This document shows, in pieces, positions 15,982 through 23,011 of a DNA stretch of 37,941 bases. Origin of the DNA: Vulcanimicrobiota bacterium. GTDB taxonomy: Bacteria; Vulcanimicrobiota; Vulcanimicrobiia; Vulcanimicrobiales; Vulcanimicrobiaceae. Position numbers and translations under genes: made by a program. The notes below the pieces were generated by a model. The model was not told where the DNA came from. It made no database searches and saw only the letters and a list, made by a program, of their open reading frames with translations. Positions within the stretch are counted from its first letter, which is position 1. Each line of letters opens with the position of its first letter. Where the stretch lies: NCBI GenBank assembly GCA_028287565.1, contig JAQBPK010000242.1, positions 1 through 37,941 of the forward strand, written 5' to 3'.

Positions 15982-16167
15982 ATATCCGTCCCTCGCGCCG
16001 CCCGTGGCGAGCGACCCCGCGACGGGGCTTCGAGCATCCTCGATCGCGTGATGCGCGCAATCGCGCGGCCGTTCAAGCGCGATCCGGATCGCAGCCTCGT
16101 CAACGCGAAGTTCACCGACGCGCTCGAGCGTGAATTGGCCGACCGCGCTTTTCGCCGCGTCGCATAG
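15976..16167 (+). CDS. hypothetical small basic protein (63 aa)
   Basis: A 63-residue arginine-rich soluble protein, not recognised: MQISVPRAARGERPRDG, a helical SILDRVMRAIARPFKRDPD and a C-terminal LERELADRAFRRVA. It is divergent from the HxlR regulator and would share its regulatory DNA, as HxlR target genes often do. There is no ribosome-binding site, and the ATG overlaps the regulator's -35 element. If expressed it may be leaderless or the start may be later (ATG at 16048). Third-position GC is high, as in neighbouring genes. Confidence 0.4.
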   Translation: MQISVPRAARGERPRDGASSILDRVMRAIARPFKRDPDRSLVNAKFTDALERELADRAFRRVA

Positions 16168-16230
16168 TCTCGAAACCTTTGCCCGGGGGGTTGATAGGGA
16201 CACGCGAAGCCGCAAACGAGGAGATCCGTC

Positions 16231-16386
16231 ATGTCGCCCACCTTCGTGATCATCGGATCGTTGATGCTTGCCGGAGCACTGCTCGTGTTCGCCTGGACGA
16301 TGCAGCACCGGCAATGGCGCAACGGCCGCGTAAACAACGAATGCGACGACGAGGCGATCGTGGCCACGTTCCACGTCGTCTCGTAG
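16231..16386 (+). CDS. 51-residue single-pass membrane protein
   Basis: A 51-codon frame: MSPTFVIIGSLMLAGALLVFA forms one membrane helix (residues 4-22), followed by a polar tail WTMQHRQWRNGRVNNECDDEAIVATFHVVS. A strong GAGGAG site at 18-23 of that line (16218-16223) lies 7 bases before the ATG, which supports real translation. No relative is recognised. It sits alone between the small basic protein and the secreted repeat protein. Confidence 0.6.
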   Translation: MSPTFVIIGSLMLAGALLVFAWTMQHRQWRNGRVNNECDDEAIVATFHVVS

Positions 16387-16471
16387 CTTCGGGCTATTTC
16401 CCGCGCTTCGCCGGTAAGGAATCGGCAAAACGGCGAGGAGATCACCGCGGCGGAACGGCAGTAACGGCACG

Positions 16472-17557
16472 ATGCCGAACGCCGTGCGTACGCTTTGTGT
16501 CATTCTCGCCGCGGGTGCGGCCGTCGCGGCAGGCGCGACGCCGTCGGCCGCGGCAAGCCCGCCGTTGGTGGCCGCGGATACGAGCCGTCCGAGCGCGATC
16601 GAGATCAGCGGCGGGACGACGTACGTTGCGAATGGTTCCGACGGGCGTCAAAACGTTGCATGTATCGTGTTCGTCAACCACGGCCCGCGGCTCGCAACGA
16701 AGGTCGGGCTGAGCCTGGCAATGCTGGATGCGACCGGCACGGTGCTCGGCGTCGACGTGATGTATCCGACGGGGAAATTTTTCGCCGACCAGCGCTCGGC
16801 GTTTTCCGGCGGCAGGGTGACGACCCAGGTTCCGAACGGCAACTGTCACGGAATCGGCGCCACCGGCAGTGCGGCGCACTCGACGTTTTCGTACAGCCCG
16901 CGCCGAGGCCAACCGGCTAACGAGGTCGCCGCGATCCTGGTGTCGGCGCGCGAGATCGTGTACGACGACGGTACGGCGTGGCGCAGCGATCAGGTGCCGC
17001 AGACGGGTGATCACCTGGCGCTTCCCACCGCGCCGCCGTTCGCCGCCGCCGTGGCGGACGGTCCTCCGCGCGTCACGCCCGGCACGGCGGCGGCTTCTCC
17101 GATCGAGATCACGGATGCGTTCGCGTTCGAGTCGGTCGTTCAAACCGGAGGCGGCGCACCGTCGTTCGGCGGACTGCTCGGGGTGCTGGCGCAGATACCG
17201 CAGACGACGCGATCGCGTTCGATCTGCATGACGTTCGCGAACCGCGATCCGCGCGACGTGAAGAACGTTCGCGTGAACTTGGCAGTGGTCGACCGGACCG
17301 GGATGGTCGCCGCCGTCGAAACGATGGATTCCAAGGGCCCGTTCGCAACGGCTGCGCCGTCCACCGACTCCGGGTCGAACTGCGAAAGCATTCGCGGGAA
17401 GTGGGACGCGGACACGTTCATGTACCAGCCGCGCGAGGGAACGCCGTTCGCCGTCGGACGCGTGGTGGTTACGCCGGGAACCGTCGAGTTCGTCGACGGA
17501 ACGTCATGGACTGCGCCGAATCCGCCGGCGATCGGCTCACCGCTCGCGCTGCCGTAG
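16472..17557 (+). CDS. secreted protein with two copies of a DGTxW-ending repeat domain
   Basis: A 361-residue protein with a signal peptide (VRTLCVILAAGAAVAAG, cleavage near SAAA). The mature part is an internal duplication. Copy 1 (about residues 60-180) runs from ACIVFVNHGPRLATKVGLSL through NCHGIG and FSYSPRRGQP to YDDGTAWRS. Copy 2 (about 245-355) runs from ICMTFANRDPRDVKNVRVNL through NCESIR and FMYQPREGTP to FVDGTSWTA. Each copy has two cysteines in matching positions, probably one disulfide. The fold looks all-beta and export is predicted. No characterised family is recognised. The protein at 20967-21815 has a similar two-copy layout. Confidence 0.75.
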   Translation: MPNAVRTLCVILAAGAAVAAGATPSAAASPPLVAADTSRPSAIEISGGTTYVANGSDGRQNVACIVFVNHGPRLATKVGLSLAMLDATGTVLGVDVMYPTGKFFADQRSAFSGGRVTTQVPNGNCHGIGATGSAAHSTFSYSPRRGQPANEVAAILVSAREIVYDDGTAWRSDQVPQTGDHLALPTAPPFAAAVADGPPRVTPGTAAASPIEITDAFAFESVVQTGGGAPSFGGLLGVLAQIPQTTRSRSICMTFANRDPRDVKNVRVNLAVVDRTGMVAAVETMDSKGPFATAAPSTDSGSNCESIRGKWDADTFMYQPREGTPFAVGRVVVTPGTVEFVDGTSWTAPNPPAIGSPLALP

Positions 17558-17583
17558 GACCTCGTGAACTGACGGAGGCGACG

Positions 17584-18255
17584 TCAGCGTCGGCGTGCGC
17601 TGAAGTCGCCCAGCTTGGCGCCGTTGCGCCAAAAGCTGCCGCTGAACGATGCGCCGTTGCCGGAGATGCTGGTGACGCGCATCTCTCCCGTCGTCGCGAC
17701 GCCCTCGCAGTTCACCTCGCGAAACGGTACGCTCTGCGCCGCCGTGCCGGCCGAAAACTCCGCGTGCAAGGTCGTCTGCCGCTCGCACGGGACCGCGGGA
17801 TGTCCGCCGACGCTCTGCTTGTGGGCATTCAGCACGACGGTGTTACCGGGCGTGGACGCGACGTCCGCCGCCCAAAGGATCGTTCCGACTTGTGTGTTCG
17901 CCTCGTCGAGCTCCCACGAACCGGCCGGCACGCTTTGCACTGCGACCGCAGGGTTTGGTGCGGTACGTGCGGCGGGCGCGACCGTTGCCGCCGCGGGCAC
18001 CGGCTTCGACGTCGAAACGGGGCTCGGCGTCGGCGTAGGGACCGCCTTCGGTGTCGGCACGGGCGTCGATGCTTCCATTGCAGTGGCAATCGGCGAAGGG
18101 GTACGCGCGGTATCGGGCGTGCGGATCGTCCTCGTCGCCATCGTCGTGGTCGCGTGTCCGCTAGGCCGCGAAACGAGCGCCAGCCATCCGCCGATCGCGA
18201 AGCCGACAACCAAGATCGCGGCCACCGCGGCGATCGTAGCGGGACGCGTGTTCAT
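17584..18255 (-). CDS. membrane-anchored protein with Thr/Pro linker and unknown C-terminal domain
   Basis: A 223-residue protein. Residues 8-28 (IAAVAAILVVGFAIGGWLALV) form an uncleaved signal anchor. Residues about 35-100 are a low-complexity Thr/Pro/Ala/Val linker (PTPKAVPTPTPSPVS). The C-terminal part (about 108-223) contains AGSWELDEANTQVGTILWAAD, VPCERQTTLHAEF, REVNCEGVATTG and GSFWRNGAKLGDF, with two cysteines. The layout suggests an exported domain tethered to the cytoplasmic membrane. No family recognised. Convergent with the repeat protein (26 bases between stops). Confidence 0.68.
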   Translation of the reverse strand: MNTRPATIAAVAAILVVGFAIGGWLALVSRPSGHATTTMATRTIRTPDTARTPSPIATAMEASTPVPTPKAVPTPTPSPVSTSKPVPAAATVAPAARTAPNPAVAVQSVPAGSWELDEANTQVGTILWAADVASTPGNTVVLNAHKQSVGGHPAVPCERQTTLHAEFSAGTAAQSVPFREVNCEGVATTGEMRVTSISGNGASFSGSFWRNGAKLGDFSARRR

Positions 18256-18591
18256 CGTGTGGGCACGCTGGCTGAAGGTGGAAGCATGTGCATCGCTTTC
18301 GCGTACCCGGATTGCAAGAAGAGTCGCGCCTGCTTGACCTTGCCGTATGCTGGAGGCTCATTGACGGACTAGTCGCTGTGCAGCTACTTCCAGCGTGGGC
18401 GCGGCTTAAGCTGCCGACTCCAAGGTCGTACGGAAGGTGAACAAGCGAAGGAAAGCTTTGCCGTTATCCCGCTAACCGTTCATAAGACATGGCGCGACGA
18501 AGTGCTTCCATGTCTCGGATGGAAGGCATGCGTCGTACCTCTCTGCAAAACCAGCGTGCGATCGAACAGCTGTTTAAGCTGAGAGTGGGAG
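18256..18591 (+). other. 336-base stretch without a supported gene
   Basis: This lies between the divergent membrane-anchored protein and the histidine kinase and should hold both promoters. TTGACC (near 18336) and TTGACG (near 18363) resemble -35 elements, but no good -10 follows at 16-18 bases. An open frame starting at 18489 runs out of register through the kinase start and is rejected. No tRNA or clear terminator was seen. Confidence 0.5.
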
Positions 18592-20073
18592 ATGAGCGCG
18601 ATGGTAAGCGAGACGCGGGAGACCGCGACGGCAACCGAGGCGCGGAAGATGACCGCGATGGCAAGCGAGACGCGGAAGAGCGGTATCGACGTCGTCGGCG
18701 ACATACCGTGGGGGACGCACTTCTGTATCTTCTACGAGACGAAAGAAGATCTCGTCGATACACTGGTCTCCTACTGCAAGGCCGGATTGGAAAGCGGGGA
18801 GTTCTGCCTGTGGGTGGTTGCTGAGCCTTTAACTATTGAAGAAGCCGTAGCTGCTCTGGCAGACGCGATACCGCACATCTATCGATACCTTGCGGATTCC
18901 AGCATAGAAATCGTGTCGGCGTGCGACTGGTATTTCCAGGGCGGCGCGTTTGATCTCGAGAGAGTGATCGACGGCTGGCACGAGAAAGTCGATCGCGCAT
19001 CGGCCAGAGGCTACGCCGGCGTAAGGGTGACTGGGGATACGGCCTGGCTGGAGAAGAAAGACTGGAAAGACTTCTGCGAATATGAAGAAGGCCTCAACGA
19101 CGCTGTTGCCAATCAGCGCCTGGCCGTACTGTGCACGTACCCGCTTGCCGCATGCGGTGCCGTTGAAATCCTGGATGTGGTGCGTACGCACCAGTTCGCC
19201 CTGGCTCGGCGACACAGCAGTTGGGACGTTATTGAAACCGCCGGGCACAAACAAGCCAAGGCCGAAATCAAGCGGCTCAATGAGGAGCTCGAACAACGTG
19301 TCGCGGAACGGACCAGCCAACTCATGCTGGCCTCCGAAGCGTTACGCGAGGCGCAGACCGAGCTCGCGCACGTCAATCGCGTCACGACGATGGGGCAGCT
19401 GACGGCATCGATCGCGCACGAAATCAACCAGCCTGTCGCGGCGGCAGTCACCAATGCGTATGCCGCATTACGTTGGCTTGACGCACAGCCGCCGGATCTC
19501 GGGGAGACCCGGCAGGCACTTGACGGAATCGTCAAGGACGGCCATCGAGTCGGCGAAATCATCAACCGGATTCGCGGCCTCATCAAAGGGGCGCCTTCCC
19601 GAAGCGATTGGTTGGACATCAACGAACCGATCCTCGAAGTCATCGCCCTGACGCGGAGCGAGGTTGCGAGAAATGATGTCTCGCTGCAGACGCGACTTGC
19701 GAAGAGCTTGCCGCTCGTTCGAGGCGATCGCGTCCAACTGCAACAGGTGATACTGAACTTGATCCTCAACGCCGTCGAAGCGATGAGCGGCGGCGGCGAC
19801 GGAGCGCGAGAGCTGCTGATCACCACCGGAAAAGATGCATCGAACGCCGTGTTCGTCGCCGTGCAAGATTCGGGCATGGGCGTCGATCCGAAGGCGCTGG
19901 ACCGCATCTTCGACGCGTTTTACACGACCAAGCCCAGTGGCATGGGCATGGGGCTATCCATCTGCCGGTCGATCATTGACGCTCACGGGGGACGTGTGTG
20001 GGCTGCTGCAAACATACCCCACGGCTCGGTATTTTCGTTCACCCTCCCCGTCGATGAGAATTGTAGAACGTAA
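18592..20073 (+). CDS. soluble sensor histidine kinase with MEDS domain
   Basis: A 493-residue protein. Residues 1-30 are a repeat-coded leader. Residues about 31-205 are a MEDS (DcmR-type) sensory domain beginning GIDVVGDIPWGTHFCIFYET, with YFQGGAFDLERVIDGW and RVTGDTAWL. A coiled coil (EIKRLNEELEQRVAER, about 220-260) links to the HisKA domain with the phospho-acceptor His276 in SIAHEINQPVAAAV. The HATPase domain follows: N-box NLILNAVEAM, G1 DSGMGVDP and G2 GMGMGLSICRSIIDAHGG. No membrane helix is seen, so the signal is cytosolic; MEDS domains in other proteins sense small organic ligands. No response regulator gene is nearby, so the kinase is an orphan here. The start is ambiguous: ATGs also occur at 18601, 18649 and 18658. 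Confidence 0.9.
   Translation: MSAMVSETRETATATEARKMTAMASETRKSGIDVVGDIPWGTHFCIFYETKEDLVDTLVSYCKAGLESGEFCLWVVAEPLTIEEAVAALADAIPHIYRYLADSSIEIVSACDWYFQGGAFDLERVIDGWHEKVDRASARGYAGVRVTGDTAWLEKKDWKDFCEYEEGLNDAVANQRLAVLCTYPLAACGAVEILDVVRTHQFALARRHSSWDVIETAGHKQAKAEIKRLNEELEQRVAERTSQLMLASEALREAQTELAHVNRVTTMGQLTASIAHEINQPVAAAVTNAYAALRWLDAQPPDLGETRQALDGIVKDGHRVGEIINRIRGLIKGAPSRSDWLDINEPILEVIALTRSEVARNDVSLQTRLAKSLPLVRGDRVQLQQVILNLILNAVEAMSGGGDGARELLITTGKDASNAVFVAVQDSGMGVDPKALDRIFDAFYTTKPSGMGMGLSICRSIIDAHGGRVWAAANIPHGSVFSFTLPVDENCRT
18595..18678 (+). repeat. imperfect 27-bp tandem repeat, three units, in the kinase 5' coding end
   Basis: Units at 18595-18621, 18622-18648 and 18652-18678; an ATG separates units 2 and 3. 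They encode SAMVSETRE, TATATEARK and TAMASETRK, and each begins with a GCG-A-(T/C)-G core. In-frame ATGs within and between units make alternative translation starts possible. Confidence 0.75.
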
Positions 20074-20120
20074 GTCGCAGCAAACGCGCGCGGTATCGAA
20101 CGAAAGCGAAGGCTCCGCCG

Positions 20121-20687
20121 TCAGGCGACCGCTACGCGCTGGCGTTTCCGCACGATTCGGCGTGCGAGCCGCACGAGAGCAATCGTCGTCAGAATCGCGA
20201 AAGCTGCGATCAAAAACGGCGCAATGAACGCAAGGAGGATGCCGATGAAGGCGATCACATCTTCGGCGATGCTGATCACCGGGTTTAGCGCCCCGAATGA
20301 AAACGCGGAGCTTCCGGCGCGGATTATCGTCCGCAGTGCGTGAACGGTGAATGCGATGAATGCTCCCACGAGACCCACCATTGTCATCAGGATGGCATTA
20401 CTCGGATCGACTGTAACGGCCGCGACCAAGCCGGCGACTGGAGCCAACCCCGCGTGTACGAGATGCAACCCGTGATCGATCCCGGGAATCTTGTCGCCGA
20501 AGAAATCGGCAGCGGTGAGGAGGCAAACCAGCAGCAGCGTGACATTCGAGCCGACCCAGGCAAAGGAGTCCGGGGGCTGGAGGAGATGCATATGGATGGC
20601 TACCGATAGCGCCAGGATCGTAAGCGACGCGCGCAGCCCCGCCACCGTGCTCAAGGAATATGCCAGCGCAAGGTTGTGTGGGTCCAT
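20121..20687 (-). CDS. DUF4126 family membrane protein
   Basis: A 188-residue protein with about five hydrophobic segments. The pattern LALAYSLSTVAGLRASLTILALS, then ADFFGDKIPGIDHGLHLVH and a glycine-rich second half (MVGLVGAFIAFTVHALRTIIRAGSSAFSFGALNPVISIAED) is DUF4126. It ends with a basic tail (RLARRIVRKRQR). Function unknown; the D-K-x-P motif is a family hallmark. The ATG at 20687 has GGGAGG upstream, which rules out the longer frame. The 279 bases between it and the next gene hold a small hairpin (CACCG/CGGTG at 20903-20919) and no convincing gene. Confidence 0.87.
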   Translation of the reverse strand: MDPHNLALAYSLSTVAGLRASLTILALSVAIHMHLLQPPDSFAWVGSNVTLLLVCLLTAADFFGDKIPGIDHGLHLVHAGLAPVAGLVAAVTVDPSNAILMTMVGLVGAFIAFTVHALRTIIRAGSSAFSFGALNPVISIAEDVIAFIGILLAFIAPFLIAAFAILTTIALVRLARRIVRKRQRVAVA

Positions 20688-20966
20688 CACGACCTCCCCG
20701 GGATGCTGCGCTTCGCCCGAATTGCGAGTGCTGGGACAACGACCTGCCACCTGCGCCTCGGACGCGATGATCTCTAGTTACGAGTCCACGTTCTGTGCGG
20801 CGTGCACCAAAACGATCCTGCACGGACGCCCGAAATGCGCCCTTATTCTTCGCGACCCAGTCCCGACGGAGAATTTCAGTCTACGATAACGCTAAATCGT
20901 CACACCGCTTCAAACGGTGGCACCGCGCCTGCGTCGTTTGTCTCCGTCACGGAGTTCGGGCATGCG

Positions 20967-21815
20967 TCATGGGACGCCGGCGGGAAACGGCGGCTCCGTT
21001 GGACTCACGCTTGGGTTTTGCCAGACGGTACCATCCACGTAGTGCGCGCTGACCGCAACGCAGCTCGCCGGCGAGTCGAGCGTTTCGTACTCCTGATAAA
21101 CGTTCGCCGGCAGCTCGTGCCGAACCATATCCCCGCTGTTGACGAAGGCGCCCGGCGTGAAAATGCCGTGCTTGACGACGTCGATGCCGGCGTCGCCGAA
21201 CAGACCGCGGAAGGTAATACTGTCGATCGGTCGCGGCGAAAGATTCCGGAAGCGCACCGTTCCGTGGGCGCCGCGGCCCCAGTACAGGCTGAAGCGGCAC
21301 GAAATGATGCCGATCGGATTGTGGTCGGGATTGTCGAAAGTCGCCGGAACCGGTGTCGCCGAATCCGGAGGCGGGGACGGAATGTCGATCGATGCCGCCG
21401 CCGTGATTCCGCTGGCTTTCCAGACCTCGCCGTCGGCGGCTTCGGTTTGCATGACGGTGCACACGCCGGGCCCCATGATTTCAAGAGCGAAGCGCCCGGT
21501 CTTCCACGCCTTCCCTTTGTAGAGAGGGTGCCGATACACGCTTATCCCCGGCGAGAACGTTCCGCTGTCCGCAATGTCGATCGTGCCCGTGGGTGTTTGC
21601 GAGCGCCAGACGATCCTCTTGAGCGTCTGCTCCGACTCATTTACGAAGCGCACCTTCAGCATGGCGGCGATGGAGTCGATGTTGCCTTCGCCCGCTACAA
21701 AAAGGACGCACGACTGGAGCCGTATCTTCGAGGGCGACGTCCCGGCGCTAAGCGGGGTCGCAGCACTGAGAAGAACGGCCGCGAACACCATGAGTATCGC
21801 GCCTATCCGGATCAT
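20967..21815 (-). CDS. secreted protein with two copies of a DGxxW-ending repeat
   Basis: A 282-residue protein with a signal peptide (MIRIGAILMVFAAVLLSAAT, cleavage near SAG). Copy 1 (about residues 30-133) has SCVLFVAGEGN, LKVRFVNESEQTLKRIVW, SGTFSPGIS and EAADGEVWKA. Copy 2 (about 165-272) has SCRFSLYWGRG, GTVRFRNLSPRPIDSITF, HGIFTPGAF and YVDGTVWQNP. A proline-rich linker joins them and another such tail ends the protein. Paired cysteines fall at the start and end of each copy, suggesting a disulfide per domain. Its layout parallels the protein at 16472-17557, so the two are probably distant paralogues. No known family. Confidence 0.72.
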   Translation of the reverse strand: MIRIGAILMVFAAVLLSAATPLSAGTSPSKIRLQSCVLFVAGEGNIDSIAAMLKVRFVNESEQTLKRIVWRSQTPTGTIDIADSGTFSPGISVYRHPLYKGKAWKTGRFALEIMGPGVCTVMQTEAADGEVWKASGITAAASIDIPSPPPDSATPVPATFDNPDHNPIGIISCRFSLYWGRGAHGTVRFRNLSPRPIDSITFRGLFGDAGIDVVKHGIFTPGAFVNSGDMVRHELPANVYQEYETLDSPASCVAVSAHYVDGTVWQNPSVSPTEPPFPAGVP

Positions 21816-21903
21816 GCCCCGCCCTACCGCAGCAACGCGAGTAACACCTGTGCGACGGACGCCCGGCCGGCGCCCTGCGAGTCCATCGCCGTGGGATCGT
21901 CGC

Positions 21904-22809
21904 CTATCTGCCTATTGTTTTTTCCGGACGTGACGCGAGCGCGTGAAGTACGCCATTGATCCGCTCCGCGAGTTCACGGTCGGCGATTCGGGTAGATTCT
22001 AAGACCGCGTCGATTCGAGCATGGACAGCGGGGGACCGCAGCCACGCTTCGAGCACGTCATAGGCAGCGCTGTTGTCTGAGAAGCCGCCTGCTCCGGACA
22101 CGCTGATTGATCCGGAACCGACCTCGAGCAAGTCGAGAAGATCGAGGAGCCGTGAATCCGCCGAGTCGCCGTGTTCAGCATCCCAAATAATGAGCGCGTC
22201 GCCTAGAAAGCCGAGGGAAGCCATGCTATCGAGGATATCGAGCCACGGATCGGTGAGTGCCGAAAGATTACGGCGCGAGCCGGCAATCAATGCGCTCTTC
22301 CAAACGGCGCAAAGAAAGTTGCGCACGGCACGTCGCTCGGCATCCGCCCATTCATCGAAACCGGCACGCCGAAACCGAGCAAACACGGAGTCGATGTCGT
22401 AAAGAGGGACTACAAGCGTGTCGCGGCAGAAGCGCGGAACGAAGTATTTAAAGTCGTTCGCGTCGCCGATCGTGTACAATAAGCTTCCCGCAACCGACGC
22501 GACGTCATCTTCCGATAAGTCGTCGCGAGATACAGACAGTAGACGCCCGATTAACTGTGGGTCCGTGCAGCAGTCGCAATAGGATAGTGAGTCCGGTAGA
22601 CGGCATCCGGCAAACGCCCTGTCGACCTCCGCTAGTGCCGCGATCGTAGCCTGCGCAGCGCCAGCCTGATCGGCCGTGTACGACGCAGTGGGCGCCTCAC
22701 CGAACTGCTCGCGCATCGAGCGCTTGAGGTCGCGTAGCGCGGAGTTTACACGTTCGGCGATTTGCCCGAGGACCGCTTCGTCGAAGTCTTTCACGATCGC
22801 GGCAGTCAT
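21904..22809 (-). CDS. uncharacterised protein with YCDCC motif
   Basis: A 301-residue soluble, mostly helical protein. The N-terminal half has a long helix (EAVLGQIAERVNSALRDLKRSM), then CRLPDSLSYCDCCTDPQLIGRLL, LSEDDVASVAGSLLYTIGDANDFKYFVPRF. I recall a widespread unnamed family with the order P-x...C-x-C-C...L-x-x-L...DL-x-x-Y...T-x-GD-x-x-DF-x-x-FLPR; this looks like a divergent member. The cysteine cluster could bind metal. The C-terminal half (AWLRSPAVHARIDAVLE) is also helical. It stands alone, with 94 bases to the secreted repeat protein's start. Confidence 0.68.
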   Translation of the reverse strand: MTAAIVKDFDEAVLGQIAERVNSALRDLKRSMREQFGEAPTASYTADQAGAAQATIAALAEVDRAFAGCRLPDSLSYCDCCTDPQLIGRLLSVSRDDLSEDDVASVAGSLLYTIGDANDFKYFVPRFCRDTLVVPLYDIDSVFARFRRAGFDEWADAERRAVRNFLCAVWKSALIAGSRRNLSALTDPWLDILDSMASLGFLGDALIIWDAEHGDSADSRLLDLLDLLEVGSGSISVSGAGGFSDNSAAYDVLEAWLRSPAVHARIDAVLESTRIADRELAERINGVLHALASRPEKTIGR

Positions 22810-22911
22810 TCGTCGCGCGCCAGACTGAGCCCTGGATAGCTGCGGCGAACGAGAAGCTCCGTTACGCAGTTTTCGACTGCTGTTACATCGCTGAGCTGCC
22901 TATAAGGAACG

Positions 22912-22946
22912 AAGAGAGGCCATCGGCGTTGCCGACAGTCTCTCTT
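22912..22946. repeat. inverted repeat in the gap between the nrdJ-like gene and the YCDCC gene
   Basis: AAGAGAG (22912-22918) pairs with CTCTCTT (22940-22946), and inside it CGGC (22924-22927) pairs with GCCG (22931-22934). It lies 66 bases past the reductase stop and 103 bases before the next gene, so it could be a terminator without a U-run or an operator. A shorter CGGAT/ATCCG hairpin is at 22992-23005. Confidence 0.4.
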
Positions 22947-23011
22947 GCGCCTGGCAGTTGAGTACGATCAGACGCCAGCGGAATGTAACATCGGATGTAA
23001 ATCCGGCATTC

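Noticed and set aside
18489-18824. Plus-strand frame with DRDGKRDAEE-type repeats
   Set aside because: It is the 27-bp repeat read in the wrong register and runs out of frame through the MEDS domain.
20767-20889. 40-codon frame MISSYESTFCAACTKTI with a CxxC
   Set aside because: No ribosome-binding site, no recognisable relative and only one CxxC; too weak to call.
22992-23005. Hairpin CGGAT/ATCCG as rho-independent terminator of nrdJ
   Set aside because: Five-bp stem without a U-run; not enough for a terminator call.
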